Source of the DNA: Anaerolineaceae bacterium
GTDB taxonomy: Bacteria > Chloroflexota > Anaerolineae > Aggregatilineales > Phototrophicaceae
Assembly (NCBI GenBank): GCA_002699585.1
Contig: PABP01000021.1
Coordinates: 124,001 to 188,000 of the forward strand
Direction of reading: 5' to 3'
Length of the DNA: 64,000 bases
Made by a program: the position numbers and the translations under genes. Below are positions 37,295 to 44,924 of this stretch, piece by piece (position 1 is the first letter of the stretch; every line of letters starts with the position of its first letter). The notes beneath the pieces were generated by a model. That model saw only the letters and a program-made list of their open reading frames with translations. It had not been told where the DNA came from and did no database searches.

Positions 37295-38497
37295 CTACTC
37301 TTCCATCATTTCTAGTTCTTGTTGGACGAAAGCACCATCGGTAATCTGGTAGAAACCGATGTCGGCGCTGGAGCATTCACCCGTGCCGTCGCACTCGATG
37401 ACGCCCGTCAGGCCGTCGAAGCTGGCGCTGCGGATGAACTCAGACAGAGTTTCACGTTCAATGACCAGATCACCTTGATCGTCGATATAACCAACGGCTT
37501 CGATGGCATCGAGCATCAGGTTGGTAGCATCGTAGGAGTTGGTGTTGAATGCTGAAGGCGGTTCTTCACCAAAGGTTTCGATGTAACGTTCTGCAAAAGC
37601 GTCCAGTTCATCGCTGGAAGCCGGGATCGGACGGGTCGCGTAGACGCCTTCGGCAAAGTCACCAGCCAGGTCAACCAATTCCGAGCCGTAGATGCCATCG
37701 GCACCCATGAACGGAACGTCTTCCAGACCAACGTCGAAGCGCTGTTCGATCAGACGAGCGCCTTCAGCGTTAAAGCCAGCGAAGTAAATCAGATCAGGAT
37801 CGGTTGCAGAGATGTCTTCCAGCAGCGCACGGAAGTCTGTGTCGCCGACGGTAACAGCATCACGGATGGCAACGGTGCCACCCAGTTCTTCATAGGCGTC
37901 AATGATAACATCGACTAAGCCAGTACCATAAGCTGACCCATCGTCAATGAAGGCAACGTTGGTTGCGCCCAGGACGTTCACGATGATGTCAGCAGCCGCG
38001 AGGCCCTGAGCCGCATCGGTCGGGACGGTACGGTTGAAGGATGTGAAGTCGCTGGTGGTCAACGAAGCAGCCGTTGCACTGGCGCTGATTGTCGAGAAAC
38101 CAGCTTCGTCGAAGATCGGTGCCGCGGCTTCTGCAGCCGATGAGCACATCAGGCCGATAACGCCAACAATCGAGTCGTCAGAGACGAAACGGTTAGCGAC
38201 AGTCTGGCCACCTTCTGGTGAGCACATGGAGTCTTGAACATCCAGAGCAACGTTGAATTCGACATCGTCGACAGTCACAGTCGGACGATCTTCGAGGGCG
38301 AGTTCAACACCACGACGGATGTCGATACCAAACGGGGCAAGTCCTTCACCCGTCAGTGCTGCGCCAAAACCAATTACCAGATCCTCGCCTGGGGCCAGCA
38401 TGACCGAGGGGCCCATCATGTCATCTTGGGCGGCCAACGGTGCAATGCCAACTGTTGCCAGGGCAAGGACACAAATTAAAAGAATCATCTTACGCAT
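37295..38497 (-). CDS. livK: Branched-chain amino acid ABC transporter substrate-binding protein
   Basis: 400 residues. A signal peptide (MRKMILLICVLALA..., cut near APLAAQ) precedes a type I periplasmic-binding fold: VIGFGAALTGEGLAPFGID, DDSIVGVIGLMCSSAAEAAAP, FNRTVPTDAAQGLAAADII and IYFAGFNAEGARLIEQ. This is the Leu/Ile/Val-binding (Peripla_BP_6) family. No lipobox Cys follows the signal, so it may be free or held by another route. AGGAG lies 8 bases before the ATG. The livHMGF genes follow after a terminator. The true ligand could be another amino acid or an amide. Confidence 0.92.
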   Translation of the reverse strand: MRKMILLICVLALATVGIAPLAAQDDMMGPSVMLAPGEDLVIGFGAALTGEGLAPFGIDIRRGVELALEDRPTVTVDDVEFNVALDVQDSMCSPEGGQTVANRFVSDDSIVGVIGLMCSSAAEAAAPIFDEAGFSTISASATAASLTTSDFTSFNRTVPTDAAQGLAAADIIVNVLGATNVAFIDDGSAYGTGLVDVIIDAYEELGGTVAIRDAVTVGDTDFRALLEDISATDPDLIYFAGFNAEGARLIEQRFDVGLEDVPFMGADGIYGSELVDLAGDFAEGVYATRPIPASSDELDAFAERYIETFGEEPPSAFNTNSYDATNLMLDAIEAVGYIDDQGDLVIERETLSEFIRSASFDGLTGVIECDGTGECSSADIGFYQITDGAFVQQELEMMEE

Positions 38498-38653
38498 AGT
38501 AGTCTCCTAAGCTCCTCTATGTTAGGTACAGGAGTCAAAATATCCTCTATGATTATTGCGAAGTTTGGCGAAAAATGCTAACTAGTAATTGATTAATGAA
38601 TAATGTCATATTGGTTTGCGTGTCATTTGGCAAGCGAACAATCCGTAAGAAAC

Positions 38654-38680
38654 AAAAAAGAGGAGCGATTTGCCCCTCTT
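38654..38680 (-). terminator. Intrinsic terminator after the fasciclin lipoprotein gene
   Basis: On the minus strand AAGAGGGGC (38680-38672) pairs with GCTCCTCTT (38666-38658), with one G-U pair, and runs into six T. It lies about 30 bases after the fasciclin gene stop and isolates that gene from livK. Confidence 0.8.
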
Positions 38681-38711
38681 CGTTGATGATTGCGTAAATC
38701 CTGGCGACTTA

Positions 38712-40244
38712 CTATTCGTCGCTGGGCGGCAGGAGCACGGCATCAATCACATGGATGACGCCATTTGACCCCAGGATGTCAGTTTCAGTCACTTTGACTG
38801 TGTCATTCAGCATGACGCCATCATCGGTGATACTGATGGTGAGCATCTCTCCGCTCAAGGTTTCGACTTCTTCACCGTCCATTTCCATGACAGCTTCTGC
38901 CAGGACTTCGCCCTCAACCACATGGTAAGTCAGGATGGATGTCAGCAGTTCGGTGTCGCTAAACAGCTCATCAGTTGTGATGTCCAGTTCTTCCAGCGCT
39001 GCTGCGAAGGCATCGTTGGTCGGTGCGAACACCGTGTACGGGCCTTCTTCGCTCAGTGTTTCCGTCAGGTCGGCAGCGGCGATAGCAGCGATCAGTGTGC
39101 TGATGTCTTCGTTTTCAACTGCGACATCGACGATGGTTTCCATGACGTCTTCATCTGCCGCTTCTTCGGTAGCCGTTTCTTCATCGGTAGTCTCAGCGTC
39201 AGTGGTTTCTTCGTCGGTAGCTTCCTCGTCGGTAGCTTCCTCAGTTGCTTCTGTTTCGTCGGCTGGCTCTTCCGTGGCTTCGACTTCTTCGTCAGTCGCT
39301 TCTTCGGTTGCTTCTTCAGTAGCAGTTTCCTCGTCAGCAGCTTCCTCAGTTGCCTCTTCCGTGGCTTCCTCGGTTTCTTCCTCAACTGGTTCTTCGACAG
39401 CCTCTTCTTCGGGAACCTCAGGCGCCGGGACGACCAGGCTATCAAGAATGGTGCTCGCGAGGGTGCTTGTATCGGTTTCGCCTTCGCTCAGTTCAATGAC
39501 GACAGCAACCTGGTCATTGTCGACATCGACGAGGGTGGCGGTACCACTCTGATTACGACGAGGCAGGGCGACTTCTACTGCGGCGAGTGCATCCGTTTCT
39601 ACGGGTTCACCAACATCATAGCCGCTGCGATCCAGGAAGAATGCCAGGGCGTCGGCATCGCTTTCTGCTTCATGTGTCCCCAGAACGTAGGCATAGTTCG
39701 CCGGGCTAGCAACGATAACGGTCGCATCTTCATTTGTCAGACGAACGAGGTCGTTGCCTTCTGTGAGTGTCCAGTCGTCAGTATAGCTAAAGCTAAATGG
39801 CCCTTCATAAGCAGCTTCTTCGCCCATCATACCCTGAGTTTCAACGTCACTGGTTTCTTCGGTGGGTTCTTCTGTGGCCGTCGGTTCTTCAGTTGGCTCG
39901 TCTGTGGGTTCCTCAGTCGGTTCTTCTGTAGCCGTCGGCTCCTCAGTCGGCTCGTCGGTGGCCGTGGGCTCTTCAGTCGGCTCGTCGGTGGGTTCCTCAG
40001 TCGGTTCTTCTGTAGCCGTCGGCTCTTCAGTCGGCTCGTCCGTAGGTTCTTCAGTCGGCTCGCCTGTTGGTTCTTCAGTCGGCTCGTCTGTTGGTTCTTC
40101 AGTTGCAGCCTGAGCAACCTCTTCTGTCGTAGCAGTAGCGACCGGTTCATCGGTCGGGGCCGCTTCGCCAGAAGCACATGCAGTCAAGACCAGAACTAGC
40201 ACCAACAACAACGTAACCGTAATGCGCAAGTTCTTCGATTTCAT
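38712..40244 (-). CDS. Fasciclin (FAS1) domain lipoprotein with long acidic Glu/Pro/Thr repeats
   Basis: 510 residues from the ATG at 40244; AAGGAG eight bases upstream favours it over a TTG two codons earlier. The signal peptide ends in the lipobox VLTAC. A repeat region follows (about residues 35-130: TEEPTDEPTEEPTATEEP), then a globular domain (about 145-275; FSFSYTDDWTL) that may be PsbP/Mog1-like. A second acidic low-complexity region (about 275-370, TEEATDEE type) leads to one FAS1 domain at 375-510 (TVFAPTNDAFAAAL, TYHVVEGEV, NGVIHVIDAVLLP). FAS1 domains act in adhesion. The very acidic stalks suggest a cell-surface or cation-binding role; that is inference. Confidence 0.88.
   Translation of the reverse strand: MKSKNLRITVTLLLVLVLVLTACASGEAAPTDEPVATATTEEVAQAATEEPTDEPTEEPTGEPTEEPTDEPTEEPTATEEPTEEPTDEPTEEPTATDEPTEEPTATEEPTEEPTDEPTEEPTATEEPTEETSDVETQGMMGEEAAYEGPFSFSYTDDWTLTEGNDLVRLTNEDATVIVASPANYAYVLGTHEAESDADALAFFLDRSGYDVGEPVETDALAAVEVALPRRNQSGTATLVDVDNDQVAVVIELSEGETDTSTLASTILDSLVVPAPEVPEEEAVEEPVEEETEEATEEATEEAADEETATEEATEEATDEEVEATEEPADETEATEEATDEEATDEETTDAETTDEETATEEAADEDVMETIVDVAVENEDISTLIAAIAAADLTETLSEEGPYTVFAPTNDAFAAALEELDITTDELFSDTELLTSILTYHVVEGEVLAEAVMEMDGEEVETLSGEMLTISITDDGVMLNDTVKVTETDILGSNGVIHVIDAVLLPPSDE
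39858..40113 (-). repeat. Glu/Pro/Thr-coding tandem repeats
   Basis: Units of 12 bases coding for EEPT or DEPT, in a higher-order period of about 36-60 bases with inserted ATEEPT. Near-identical copies at DNA level, for example around 39870-39940 and 39960-40030, suggest recent duplication, so length may vary between strains. Confidence 0.8.
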
Positions 40245-40495
40245 TCGCAACTCTCCTTGATGTGAGATTCAATGATGATAGATTCAACTATGTAGATAAG
40301 ATTTGCGTCGTGCCCGTTTGAATAAGCGTGATCTATGCAGGATGGGAACAACCGCAAAGAATTGTTGATCCTGCAAATTACTCTTGTCATCTTATCACTA
40401 TGCAATTTTAGACACAACGGGGGCAGGACCATTGGGCAAATAGATTTATCAACCTTTCATACAAGCTAATAAATTCTATATGCCGTCAACATGGC

Positions 40496-41455
40496 CTATT
40501 CAGAGACGGTAGCGACAAAAGCTTGCAGCGAAGCGACATCGCTGACGTTGATTCGGGTGACCGATTTGTCAATTCTGCGGATCAAACCTGTCAAAACGCT
40601 CTGGGGGCCAACCTCGACAAAGGTTTGTATGCCTGCCTCAATCATGTTCTGGATACTGCGCGTCCATTGGACGGCGCCCGTAAGCTGGCCTTCTAATTCC
40701 TGATCGATGGCTTCCAGGCTGGTTAGCGGGTTTGCGCTGAGGTTAGCGTATACGGGTATGTTTGGCACATTGAACGGAGTCGCGGCCAGATGATGCTTGA
40801 ACTCAGTCTGTGCGGGTTGCATCAGCGGTGAATGCGTTGCCACGCTGACAGCAAGGGGTATCACGCGCTTGGCACCGCTTTCCGTTGCGCGTTGGTTGAG
40901 TGCGTCCAACGCCACAGGGTCACCACTGACGACAATCTGACCAGGGCAGTTGTCATTGGCCAACACGACCACTTTGCCAAGTTCGCTCGTTACTTGCTCG
41001 CATAATTGGATAATGGCATCTGCATCCATGCCGAGAATCGCTGACATAGCCCCTGGATTTTCGTCGCCGGCCATGCCCATCAGGCGCCCACGCTCTTTAA
41101 CAAGCTTTAAAGCATCTGCAAAATCAAGGGCACCCGCAGCGACCAAGGCGGTCAATTCGCCCAGGCTGTGCCCAGCGACTGCGGCAGGTTTGATCTCTGG
41201 TAGCAGCGATTGCAGAGTGCGTACCAGCGCTATGCTGGTTACGAATACGGCCGGTTGGGTGATGGCTGTCTCGTTGAGCCTTTCTTCTGGCCCATTCAGG
41301 ATGACATCCGATAACGAAAAACCCATGATTTGGTCAGCTTGCTCATAAACTGCTTTTGCGACCTCATATGTTGCAACAAGATCGCTGCCCATGCCGACGA
41401 CCTGTGAACCTTGCCCAGGGAAGACAAATGCGGTAGCTGACCAATCGAATGCCAT
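40496..41455 (-). CDS. fabD: Malonyl-CoA:ACP transacylase
   Basis: 319 residues. It loads malonate onto acyl carrier protein for fatty acid synthesis. Visible signatures are FVFPGQGSQVVGMG at the start, the nucleophile Ser in AVAGHSLGELTALVAAG near residue 95, and QIVVSGDP with SVATHSPLM carrying the catalytic His. It lies 180 bases downstream of rpmF; plsX and fabH, often found between these two, are not present. A 9-bp inverted repeat sits about 50-70 bases before the start. The fasciclin gene follows after 251 bases. Confidence 0.94.
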   Translation of the reverse strand: MAFDWSATAFVFPGQGSQVVGMGSDLVATYEVAKAVYEQADQIMGFSLSDVILNGPEERLNETAITQPAVFVTSIALVRTLQSLLPEIKPAAVAGHSLGELTALVAAGALDFADALKLVKERGRLMGMAGDENPGAMSAILGMDADAIIQLCEQVTSELGKVVVLANDNCPGQIVVSGDPVALDALNQRATESGAKRVIPLAVSVATHSPLMQPAQTEFKHHLAATPFNVPNIPVYANLSANPLTSLEAIDQELEGQLTGAVQWTRSIQNMIEAGIQTFVEVGPQSVLTGLIRRIDKSVTRINVSDVASLQAFVATVSE

Positions 41456-41505
41456 TCTTGACCTTTCTGTATTTAGAAATATCGGTATAGAAAATTAAGG
41501 GCCTC

Positions 41506-41527
41506 ATGATTGATAACAATCAATCAT
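41506..41527 (-). promoter_or_regulatory. Inverted repeat upstream of fabD, possible operator
   Basis: ATGATTGAT (41506-41514) and ATCAATCAT (41519-41527) form a perfect 9-bp inverted repeat with a 4-base spacer, 51-72 bases before the fabD start. There is no T tract for termination. The TTGAT-N4-ATCAA core has the shape of sites used by TetR-like repressors, but no regulator can be named. Confidence 0.45.
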
Positions 41528-41584
41528 AGGAAAAGGTACGGTTTGTCGACGATCAAACATCCCGCATGATACCATCCAGAAACG

Positions 41585-41607
41585 AAAAAACCACACGATG
41601 TGTGTGG
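41585..41607 (-). terminator. Intrinsic terminator after rpmF
   Basis: On the minus strand CCACAC (41607-41602) pairs with GTGTGG (41596-41591) around a 5-base loop and runs into six T. It lies about 30 bases after the rpmF stop, so fabD probably has its own promoter. Confidence 0.75.
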
Positions 41608-41635
41608 CTTCTCCAAAAGTCTAGATAGCGTCGTT

Positions 41636-41821
41636 TTAGTCTTCGTCGACTTCAATCACATCTTTGCCGTTGTACGAACCGCACTTCGGGCAAACGTGGT
41701 GTGCCATGTGGTATTCACCACAGCTTTCGCAAACAACCAGGTGATTGAGCGTCAGCGCGTCATGCGCCCGACGACGATTACGCCGCGATTTAGAAACTTT
41801 GCGCTTCGGCAGGGGGCCCAT
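41636..41821 (-). CDS. rpmF: 50S ribosomal protein L32
   Basis: 61 residues, typical length. The basic N-terminus MGPLPKRKVSKSRRNRRRAH is the L32 signature, followed by a zinc ribbon with four Cys in CESCGEYHMAHHVCPKCG, so this is the zinc-binding form. The acidic tail DVIEVDED is common in the family. It lies 95 bases downstream of glmS and ahead of fabD on the same strand. Confidence 0.95.
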   Translation of the reverse strand: MGPLPKRKVSKSRRNRRRAHDALTLNHLVVCESCGEYHMAHHVCPKCGSYNGKDVIEVDED

Positions 41822-41916
41822 GCGGCTAGCTCCTTATTGCATACATTATCTTATAGAACCCAGGCATTATATGGATAGTTGGCCTGTACTTCAAGGCCCT
41901 TTTGAATATAGATGCC

Positions 41917-43761
41917 TCACTCGACCGTCACACTCTTGGCTAAATTGCGTGGTTGATCAACGTCTGCGCCCCGCAAACTGGCAATATGATAGGCCAGCAG
42001 TTGCAAAGGAACCACATTCACAATGGGGCTGAGAAGGGTGGGCATTTTCGGCAGATACAGGACGTGGTCTGCTTTATCAACTATGAGCGTATCGCCCTCG
42101 GTTGCTAATGCGATCACGATACCTCCGCGCGCTCGTGCCTGCTCCACCTGGCTTATCATTTTTTCGTAGAGATCATCCTGTGGAACGATGGCCAAAACAG
42201 GCATATTTTCGTCGATAAGCGCAATGGGGCCGTGTTTCATTTCGCCTGCTGGGTATCCCTCAGCATGGATATAGCTAATCTCTTTTAGCTTAAGTGCGCC
42301 TTCCAGCGCGATAGGGTAGTTGATGCCTCGGCCCAGGTAAAGGAAGTCCGTATATTGATACAGATCGTGGGCGACATCTTCGATCTGGCTATCCAGGTCA
42401 AGCGCCTGACTGACCAGGTTGGGTAGCAGGCTCAGATCATGAATGTGTTCTGTGATGGATTCCTGAGAGAGCGTTCCCCGTGCTTGGCCCAGATAGAGTG
42501 CGAGCAGGTACTGATCGACCATGCTGGTGACAAATGCCTTAGTCGATGCCACCCCGATTTCCGGTCCAGCGTGCATAGCAATCGTGCCATCGCTGATGCG
42601 CATGGCTTGGCTGCCAATGGCATTGACGATACTCCATACGGTGGAGTCCGCCTCTCTAGCGGCCTCGATGGCAGCCAGGGTATCAACCGTTTCACCACTT
42701 TGCGTGATAGCTAGCACAGCGGTATTTGCATCGAGGATAGGCTCACTATAGCGATACTCACTCCCATAGGCGACTTCTACCGTCAGTCGAGCCAGTTTTT
42801 CGATGAAGAATTTCCCGACTAGACCGCTGTAGTAGCTAGTCCCGCAAGCGACTGTGACCATGCGCGTGATGCGTCTGGCCAACTCGGCATCGCAATTTAG
42901 CCCTGGCAATAGCACCTCCATCGCATCGAAATCAACCCGTCCACGGATCGTGTCTGTTATGGCCCTTGGCTGCTCGTACATTTCCTTCTGCATAAAGTGC
43001 TTGTACTCGCCTTTGACTGCACTCACGGGGTCATAAGGGATGCGATGAATTTCTAGTTCAACGGGTTCGCAATCCAGGGTCTGTATCTGGAAAGCATTTG
43101 AGGTGATGATGGCCATCTGGCGGCTTTCCAGGAAGATGAGATCGCGTGTGTGCTCCAATATCGCTGGAATATCCGATGCGACGAACATTTCGCCGTGCCC
43201 TAACCCCAATGCGACCCCGCCAGCATTACCAATCCGAACCGCGACAAAACGATCCGGCTGGTGGCGGCTCATGATGACGATAGCGTGTGCGCCGCGCAGG
43301 CGGCTAGCAGCTTGCCGGGTCGCTTCTGCGATGTCACGGATGCCTTGGTCGGCATAATGTTGCACCAACTGCACGATGACTTCCGTATCCGTATCAGAAG
43401 AAAAGACAATACCCAGATCCTGTAGCTCAGCCTTCAGTTCGAGGTAATTCTCGACGATGCCATTGTGGACGACTACGAATTCCTGGTTCATGCTGATTTG
43501 CGGATGGGCGTTGTGCTCGGCTGGTTCGCCATGGGTGGCCCAACGTGTATGACCGATGGCAATATGGCCCTCAAGCGGCTCACGCTCGACTTTATCCCGC
43601 AAGCGATGTAACTTGCCGACATCACGGCGAATCGTTATTTGCCCCTCGTTGATAACGGCGATACCCGCGGAATCATAGCCCCGATATTCGAGTCGTTGTA
43701 GTCCTTCGAGAACGATAGCCGTTGCATCGTTTGGACCAATATAGCCGACAATACCACACAT
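41917..43761 (-). CDS. glmS: Glutamine--fructose-6-phosphate aminotransferase (isomerizing)
   Basis: 614 residues, normal length. It makes glucosamine-6-phosphate from fructose-6-phosphate and glutamine, the first step to UDP-GlcNAc and peptidoglycan. MCGIVGYIG carries the N-terminal nucleophile Cys2; GHTRWATHGEP and NGIVENY complete the glutaminase site. Two SIS domains follow (VACGTSYYSG, TQSGETVDTLAAI, STKAFVTSM) and the protein ends in LAKSVTVE as usual. GGGGAGAG lies upstream of the ATG. A glmS ribozyme is in the leader, so expression is probably repressed by the product. Confidence 0.97.
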   Translation of the reverse strand: MCGIVGYIGPNDATAIVLEGLQRLEYRGYDSAGIAVINEGQITIRRDVGKLHRLRDKVEREPLEGHIAIGHTRWATHGEPAEHNAHPQISMNQEFVVVHNGIVENYLELKAELQDLGIVFSSDTDTEVIVQLVQHYADQGIRDIAEATRQAASRLRGAHAIVIMSRHQPDRFVAVRIGNAGGVALGLGHGEMFVASDIPAILEHTRDLIFLESRQMAIITSNAFQIQTLDCEPVELEIHRIPYDPVSAVKGEYKHFMQKEMYEQPRAITDTIRGRVDFDAMEVLLPGLNCDAELARRITRMVTVACGTSYYSGLVGKFFIEKLARLTVEVAYGSEYRYSEPILDANTAVLAITQSGETVDTLAAIEAAREADSTVWSIVNAIGSQAMRISDGTIAMHAGPEIGVASTKAFVTSMVDQYLLALYLGQARGTLSQESITEHIHDLSLLPNLVSQALDLDSQIEDVAHDLYQYTDFLYLGRGINYPIALEGALKLKEISYIHAEGYPAGEMKHGPIALIDENMPVLAIVPQDDLYEKMISQVEQARARGGIVIALATEGDTLIVDKADHVLYLPKMPTLLSPIVNVVPLQLLAYHIASLRGADVDQPRNLAKSVTVE

Positions 43762-43871
43762 AGACGCACTCTCCCCATGTTAGATAGGCATAAGCTGTGG
43801 CGGCGCATAACAAACGCAAAATACGCCTGGTAACGCATTCAGTTGATCGATATTTGGAGCTTATAAACCAC

Positions 43872-44075
43872 GCATACCATCGTTGTGACCACCGTTACCG
43901 GGGATTTTCTGAAAGCATGCTGTGTTGGGGAGAATTGCAGTCAGGGTTGTGGTTGTACCCTGGGCGGCATCCGCCGAAAAGTCGATTTTCCTCGCTTAAA
44001 CAACCTTCTGTATCAGCGAGTTAGCACACTGGAACCGCCACCTCGTCATCCTACACACAGGCAGGATCAGGCGCT
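43872..44075 (-). ncRNA. glmS ribozyme: glmS self-cleaving ribozyme in the glmS leader
   Basis: In the 419-base gap upstream of glmS the minus strand reads, in order, AAGCGCCTG (cleavage expected between A44075 and G44074), a P1-like hairpin (ATCCT 44067-44063 with AGGAT 44052-44048), GACGAGG (44047-44041), GGCGG (44039-44035), ATCGA (43986-43982), TTCGGCGGATG (43978-43968), CCGCC closing with GGCGG, a P3.1-like hairpin (CAGGGT 43962-43957 with ACCCTG), and a P4-like stem (GCATGC 43920-43915 with GTATGC 43877-43872). Block order and wording match the known glmS ribozyme. The family cleaves itself when glucosamine-6-phosphate binds. An extra hairpin (43991-44020) is inserted in the core. In the remainder (43762-43871, 44076-44180) I see only the glmS Shine-Dalgarno and no confident promoter. 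Confidence 0.88.
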
Positions 44076-44180
44076 TACTGGTCTCCCAAATCAATTTGCG
44101 GATATACCTCCAAAGCGTATGAGCAATTGCTATCACCATGCATCATAGCACAGATTCATGCACATACACTTGTAGATTTG

Positions 44181-44903
44181 CTATAGAAAGTTCAGGTATT
44201 CGGTTGTGATGTTCGCCAAATCCTGGAAGTTTCCGCGTTTTTCGGCTTCCTCATCGGGGATAAGCTGGGCGATCTGATACATGGCTTCTTGCATCATATC
44301 CTCGCGCATGGCTTTTGTCAGCCTGGGCGCACCATTCAGGCTAAAGCGAAATGGCTGCCCAAACGTGACGCTGGCATAGGCCTTATTTAAACGCTTGAGT
44401 CGATCTTTCCAGTCCTGGGCGCCGACAATGGCCGTAGGCACAACAACTGCATCGGTCTTGTGCGCGATGTAGGCAACGCCATCTTTGGGTTCACCAAGGC
44501 CATTGGGGCAGCGCGTACCCTCCGCTGCGATCATCAACAGTCGGCCATCATGCAACAAATCAATCGACTGTTTGAGTGCTTTGCGGTCCACTTCGCCCCT
44601 ACGAATAATGTAATTGCCCCATAGATTGATGACGCCGCGTGTGAACCACCCACGATACGCTTCGGCTTTGGCCATAGCGATCAGGTAACGATGGGGGATG
44701 ATGGCTGTTAAGACGATGGGGTCGATCACAGAGATGTGATTTGTCATGATGATTGTAGGCCCGGAATCGGGAATATTCTCCAGGCCTTGGACGTCGACAT
44801 TGCACAATCGAAAGCCGACAAACCGCAGTGCCTTATGTAGATACTTCCGGCGCTGGTCATAGAGGGCTTGTTTCTCGACAAAATCTAGAGCGACATTTGC
44901 CAT
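44181..44903 (-). CDS. plsC: 1-acyl-sn-glycerol-3-phosphate acyltransferase (PlsC family)
   Basis: 240 residues. The acyltransferase motif I is TNHISVIDP (NHx4D with Ser in place of the middle residue), motif II includes IIRRGEVDRKAL, motif III EGTRCPNGLGEPKDGVAYIA, and motif IV VVPTAIVGA. It adds the second acyl chain in phosphatidic acid synthesis at the membrane. It starts 21 bases after the pseudouridine synthase gene and its stop is 105 bases before the ribozyme cleavage site, so read-through into glmS is possible. Confidence 0.88.
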   Translation of the reverse strand: MANVALDFVEKQALYDQRRKYLHKALRFVGFRLCNVDVQGLENIPDSGPTIIMTNHISVIDPIVLTAIIPHRYLIAMAKAEAYRGWFTRGVINLWGNYIIRRGEVDRKALKQSIDLLHDGRLLMIAAEGTRCPNGLGEPKDGVAYIAHKTDAVVVPTAIVGAQDWKDRLKRLNKAYASVTFGQPFRFSLNGAPRLTKAMREDMMQEAMYQIAQLIPDEEAEKRGNFQDLANITTEYLNFL

Positions 44904-44924
44904 CGCTGTTCGATCCGATCTAGT

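Noticed and set aside
39858-40113. CRISPR-like periodicity
   Set aside because: The repeats are in-frame 12-base coding units with no unique spacers.
38922-40199. Long plus-strand open frame of 425 codons
   Set aside because: It is the shadow of the repetitive Glu/Pro/Thr codons of the fasciclin gene; the product is Cys/Phe/Ser-rich nonsense.
43797-44148. Two short overlapping plus-strand open frames in the glmS leader
   Set aside because: They lie antisense to the ribozyme, have no convincing Shine-Dalgarno and give unrecognisable products.
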